This document shows positions 59,426-64,000 of a stretch of 64,000 nt of DNA, in pieces. Numbering within the stretch: position 1 is the first letter of the stretch; every line of letters begins with the position of its first letter. The stretch is taken from contig JAOWBW010000355.1 of the NCBI GenBank assembly GCA_026119855.1, positions 770,570 to 834,569 of the forward strand, in the 5' to 3' direction. The stretch is from Campanula takesimana. Taxonomy: Eukaryota > Streptophyta > Magnoliopsida > Asterales > Campanulaceae. The notes beneath the pieces are model-generated. The model was not told where the DNA came from and did no database searches. It saw only the letters and a program-made list of their open reading frames with translations. The translations under genes were made by a program, and so were the position numbers.

Positions 59426-60565
59426 TAACAAGTGAAAACTAAAAGAAAAAAAAGTTTCTCCTGTGCTCGTTTAATTTGTTTTAATACGGTTAATACGGCG
59501 GTGTCAGATTTATTTATTTTTTTAATGTTTGTTATAATACCTTTTAATGTTTAAATTGAGAAAAAGAATAAAGTGCTAAAAGGAAGTTGGAAGGAGGCTA
59601 GGGGTACTCATATTTAAAAAATATACTAAGGATTTTTTGGTTAGTTTAATAATGACTGTCCTTCATGGTTGTTTTCCTTTGGGCGAAGGATGTATTGGTA
59701 AGAGCCTCTAAATAATTCTACTACACACATTAAAATGTTTTTATAGCAACTATTATATATATATATATATATATATATCTTAATATTAAATGAGCTAGTT
59801 ACATTTAGTAATTTCAGTTAATATTTGCCACATGAATTGTCGAAAACGTAAGAAGTGGATGACTGACCCAACAACGTGATGACTAACATTAGAAGATTTA
59901 CATACTTTAACATCTAGTTTAAAATCCTGGAGTTGCATCTCAATCACAATATAAGTCAGTATTATTAACATTAGTGCCTAACATGTATTTTTTCTTGGCA
60001 TAAATGAGGGCATGTTTGTATTTGTTACACTAAAACCCTTGCATTAATTATATTTTTTAAAGCACTACTAATTATATTATTTACAAATTAAATGGGGTAG
60101 CTATTAAATGGACATAAAAGTAGTTATAGCTCAGTCAGTGTCAATAAATAGACTAATATAAGACAAAAGATTTTCATTATAAATTGATTTTTTCGAAGTA
60201 GCATAGATTCAAAATATTAAAAAGATCAATTGCAATTTGATTCTTGGCTTTTACACACATACGCAATGTAGCTCACATAAATGTAATTAAGTTAGTTAGT
60301 AATTTTACAATTTGTTGTAATTCGATGAAGAAACGAACAGGGTGTTAGTTTTTCAACGGATTCAAGGTTATGCGACTTGCACATGACATTTTAAGGGACA
60401 TTTTGATAATTTCGCAAGAAAAAATTGAGTGATGTTTATATACATCCCACATTACTTAACACACTCATCAATGCTATAGTCTATGATATAGTACAATATA
60501 TAAAAGCTATGAAATAGATTTGCTTAACAATATGGGGCGTGTAACGATTCCCCAAAAATCTACCA
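59426..60565. other. AT-rich intergenic DNA
   Basis: No gene recognised. A (TA)n run lies at about 59753-59778. Confidence 0.5.
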
Positions 60566-61139
60566 TCTATATAATAATACCAAATCAGAAACCAACTGAT
60601 GTCAGCATTGGACACTTGGCATCTTCTCCTTCCATGTTTTCCCGCCTAAAGCTAATGCCATTTTGTATTCCTCCGTAAAAGGGTTAAAGGCATTATTAGA
60701 TCGGCCAATTGGTACATCAGAAGTCGCTGTCTTTGAATGATGTAATTATTGAGGCGTACTATCTTCCTTTCTATGTACATTTCCAATGCAAAAAATCTAA
60801 ATGTTCAAGAAGCTACCCATTTCTGTTTCAAAAAAAAAGAAGCTACCCATTTCCTTTCATCTCTTCATCTACTTCTGTCTATTTGTAATTTAAGCTGTAC
60901 CTATCTCTCTTCCCCACATTCAAAACTCCGATCCAAATCCTCAATCCCTCATCAACGAGCCATCTCAGTAAAGACTCATCTTTTCCGAGCTCAAATCCAT
61001 AGACCGAATCGAAACGACCTATCGCTTTCCTCTTCGGCAACCACTCAGTCCTCATTGACAGCAACTCTCTCTTCCTGGCATCTCCGTTGTCGCTCCTTCT
61101 TCGTCTCTTGGATTCTTTCTCCTCTTCCTCGGTAGAGAA

Positions 61140-61185
61140 AAACAATTTATCACAAATTGCGGATGCAATTTGTGATAAATTGTTT
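61140..61185. repeat. Perfect inverted repeat: 21-bp arms, 4-nt loop
   Basis: The left arm ends ATCACAAATTGC, the loop is GGAT, and the right arm starts GCAATTTGTGAT. All 21 pairs match between 61140-61160 and 61165-61185. Confidence 0.93.
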
Positions 61186-61691
61186 GATTTCATTTTGTTG
61201 TATGCATTTGTTGGCTATCTAATGCAATTTTTGATATTTGTTTGATTCCAATTTGTTTGATGCCTCTGTTTGGATCCAATATGTGATTGAAAAATTATAT
61301 TTGTCTTGTGAGTGATGTAATGATATTGTTTTAATTTATAATTTCAAAGGATGGCATTCAAAAACTATTTAAATTTTGCAATTTACCTCTAAAATGGGGT
61401 CATGTTGATTTGGAGCTCTTCATATCCATTCAACCTGTGTCTTTGTTTATGAGATGGTACCTAAACACAGGGAGATGAAAATGTTACAGTGTTATAAGCA
61501 AAGAGGATGGCAATTTGTGCTAATTGCCAAGGTTAAGCAAAGTGTCCATTTTCCAAGCTAAATCATTTACTGCTTATTTGCAACTGTAGAAGAGAGGAAG
61601 AGACTTCATTCTTTTTTCTTTCGTTTTCTCTTGCCTTGTGTGATTAAAAGTTTCGAAATTGTTGTTTATTTTCTGTTATCAGATTTTGTAG

Positions 61692-61781
61692 GCAAATAAT
61701 GCTGACATCAAAAATCGTGAAGAGCCTTTTCAATATTTTCCCCTTAATCTTGAAGAACTAGGACTAGCATCCCATCCCTGA
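61692..61781 (+). pseudogene. Exon-like fragment in the Helitron
   Basis: After a TTTTGTAG acceptor the frame reads ANNADIKNREEPFQYFPLNL then EELGLASHP and stop. The composition looks like real protein but I do not recognise the family. A second short frame at 61782-61861 (KILPVDVKSSSMQSRHNLSP) follows in another phase. Confidence 0.35.
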
Positions 61782-62598
61782 AAATTCTTCCTGTTGATGT
61801 TAAGTCCTCATCAATGCAGTCCAGACACAATCTATCTCCAGAGGTTGCAAGCCGTAGATAAGCATATAAGTAAGTGTATCGATGCCCGGGCCCGGGGAGT
61901 CTACGACTGTAGTGTTGCTTTGTGATAATGCTAATCGCTTTAGCAGGTTTTTGCTTTTTGATCTCATGGCATTGAAGCTACCTTTTAAGAGTTTTCAGGT
62001 CTTCTTTCAAAAATGATAAAAGAAAGAAAAAGGAAAGAGTTTTAAGGTCTATGAATAATATTGTCCAAGTTTAACTTTGCTTTTTAGAGCATTGATATTT
62101 ATGCATGTGATAGGAGTTTGTTTCTTCTCTTGACAGTCCAAACACTTATGTTCTTACCTTTAATTGGCAAATTTAATATCTTATACAATGTACATAGTCA
62201 GTGTTACGATCTTTGTGTATATTTGGTGTATTTTTCTTGATAATACTGTCAACTTTTTGTAGGATTGTAATTGTATTTATTTATTTACGAGTTATTTAAT
62301 CAATTAAGGTGATCTTTATCTTTGATTAGATACTTAATTATTTACTTTATGTTTAATAAAAGTAAAAAAAAAAACAAAAACTGAAAAATGAAAATGGTTA
62401 ATGCATTCCTAGCTATGTTCACATTTTTCCGTATAGTTTACATGCATAAATACAAATACAATTATTAACTACGAACATAGTTGATGAAACCATTCCATGT
62501 GTTATTAATTAATATTAAGGTACTATAATATTTCCTATTGAGGGTGTAAGTTTTATGATGAGATTAAGAAACCGTGCATCGCACGGGTGTTAAACTAG

Positions 62599-62999
62599 TT
62601 TAAACATATTCCAAAAACCCTACTCCATCACCATTCTCCATTCTCCACCACTCTGATAGTCTTCTCCACCACCACTCCATCTCCACAAGCTTCATTCTCT
62701 CCCCTTTCCTCTCCCTCTCCCTCTCCCCCTCTTTCATGAAAAAATCCGTAAAAAAAATGCAAATTCAAATTGGTAAAGTTGAGGAAATACTAAATTTTAT
62801 TTTTTTGGTTTTACTTGGTTGTTCTTGATTTGGTGCTAATTGAGTTCTTATTTGTTTTTTGTATGAAATGGATTTCAATTCAGGAGATTCGGAATAATGG
62901 AAGAGGTGATGATAGGTTGGGGTTTAATATCGGTTGAGTACATTTTGGAGGAAACTAGTTCCTCCATATAAGTTAGAAAAATTCATGTTTTTAACCCTT
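62599..62999. other. Host flank with a CT-rich leader-like tract
   Basis: 62620-62735 is rich in CCACCACT and CTCTCC motifs, as in plant 5' UTRs, but no coding exon follows. GGAGGAAACTAGTTCCTCC near 62949-62967 is a near-perfect palindrome. Confidence 0.4.
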
Positions 63000-64000
63000 A
63001 ATGATGTAAAGGGTTGCAGCGGAATTAAAATAAAAGTAACCGGATAGGCAATTAATCGAATCAACGACTAATTGACCCAATTCGAATCCACGAATTAGGG
63101 TTTGGCAAGAACAACACCAAGAATGATGAAGCTCCCGATTTCACGAAGGAATCCAACTTCACGAAGGAATCCACCTTCAACAAACCAATAGGCTTCAAGG
63201 TAATAACCTCACAATTGCAAAGCAATCAAATTAATAAAAATAAACTCTATAATTTTCGGATTACAACTTTAGGCCTATTTTATAGTGCCCATAAAACTTG
63301 AAAAAGAAGCTAAAACCTTCTAGAATTACTCCTAACCTATATAGTAACCTAATAGGACTTAAAAACTAGTAAATTACCTCAAAATCTATCCTAGAATCCT
63401 CTAAAATTAACCTACTAAAAATAATGACGAAAATAATAATAAACATATTAATTAAAACCTAACTAATAATAAAATACCAATATAATTATAATATTTAATA
63501 TAATCATATTTCTGTAATGCATCATTCACCTCCACTTCAAAAGAACTCGTCCTCGAGTTCGTTCTTGAAACTTGAAGTCGACCATTCCACTTGAATAGAT
63601 ATGTAGAATAAACACGTGCCTTTCGAATCTTCAAGAAATCAGGTACCTCGTTTCGCGGCCACCTAAACACACCAGGTCTGATCGAGTCTTTGTTTGTGTG
63701 TGGACGGGGCAAAACAATAGGTCCGGGCGGATACTTTAGTGGGTGCGGTCGGACCCTGCAAACTGGTCCGGTCGGGTCCTTTGATGGGTCCGGGCAGACC
63801 TCATCTCCTGTGTTGGTCGGGTCCTAGCTTGAATCTGCCGAAATTCTGCAAGGCTTGGCGAATCCCGTGCTTCCTCTGTCCCCGCGTTGTAGGACTCGTG
63901 CACACATTCCTCAACCACCACCACTTCATGAACATGTTGAGAGGCAAGTCGACGTTTTTCATCATGACGCTCATATTCCGCAGATTTTTGCGCTTCAAAT
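63000..64000 (-). mobile_element. 3' end of a Ty3/gypsy element, truncated by the window edge
   Basis: On the minus strand the frame ends NSRTSSFEVEVNDALQ, resembling the closing residues of plant gypsy pol, followed by AT-rich DNA. A TATA-like CACTATAAAATAGGCC near 63270-63285 and a likely LTR end near CCGCTGCAACCC (about 63012) suggest a 3' LTR over about 63000-63500; its exact ends are not fixed. The upstream part (63720-63830) carries a cluster of GGTCCGGGCGG, GGTCCGGTCGGG and GGTCCGGGCAGACC motifs like those of element B's LTR. Leftward frames at 63736-63998 are charged and unrecognised. Confidence 0.5.

Larger units (their letters stand above)
60566..62598 (+). mobile_element. Non-autonomous Helitron, 2033 bp
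   Basis: The 5' end is TCTATATAATAATACC preceded by A (60565). The 3' end has the hairpin CCGTGC-ATC-GCACGG (62572-62586), then GGTGTTAAACTAG with CTAG at 62595-62598 followed by T. This matches rolling-circle insertion between A and T. There is no Rep/helicase gene. The interior holds CT-rich leader-like DNA (60840-61140), a perfect 46-bp hairpin and an exon-like segment, so it probably captured part of a host gene. Confidence 0.85.

Noticed and set aside
1..64000. tRNA or rRNA genes
   Set aside because: I scanned for tRNA-like cloverleaf boxes and rRNA motifs; the only tRNA-related sequences are retrotransposon primer binding sites. A dedicated scan was not possible.

Overview
The window is a transposon-rich stretch of a flowering-plant nuclear genome, most likely a eudicot. 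The evidence is many Stowaway-type MITEs with CTCCCTCCGTCC ends, several CACTA elements, Ty1/copia and Ty3/gypsy retrotransposons, Helitron ends, a group-A bZIP gene with plant introns, and an AINTEGUMENTA/PLETHORA-type AP2 gene fragment. I could not fix the species. I saw no rRNA or tRNA gene, CRISPR array, operon or bacterial gene.

Layout. 1-4.1 kb: MITE fragments, a 1.2-kb fold-back TIR element and a PIF/Harbinger-like element with a Stowaway inside it. 4.1-9.4 kb: a probable Helitron containing a Stowaway that is split by a 3.9-kb CACTA element. 9.8-11.5 kb: a MITE next to a broken nuclear gene for a mitochondrial TMEM70-like protein. 11.8-47.4 kb: one old copia element (A, minus strand, 232-bp LTRs, perfect 5-bp target duplication). 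Four later insertions cut its coding region: copia element B (12.8-21.0 kb), a Sirevirus-like copia element C (21.8-35.0 kb), a probable gypsy solo LTR D (37.1-40.5 kb) and CACTA element E (40.6-47.0 kb), which itself holds a Helitron end and a 203-bp tandem array. 47.4-49.4 kb: MITEs and a TIR element carrying two AP2-domain exons, one of them a 9-nt micro-exon. 49.5-50.6 kb: the only host gene that looks intact, a compact group-A bZIP factor on the minus strand. 50.6-60.5 kb: intergenic DNA with a possible solo LTR, a MITE, microsatellites, a 1.46-kb CACTA and a 48-bp minisatellite. 60.6-62.6 kb: a complete non-autonomous Helitron. 63-64 kb: the 3' end of a gypsy element that runs off the window.

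Function. Most coding sequence is gag, protease, integrase, reverse transcriptase and RNase H of copia elements, plus CACTA transposase genes. Nearly all copies carry stops, frameshifts or lost catalytic residues. Element C is the youngest by LTR comparison and has an extra env-position ORF region, yet it already carries several stops. The best leads are the short CGGTC motif spread through element C, GC-rich palindrome clusters shared by unrelated LTR elements, the captured AP2 exons and the unusual bZIP protein. I found no clear new biological system outside transposon biology.
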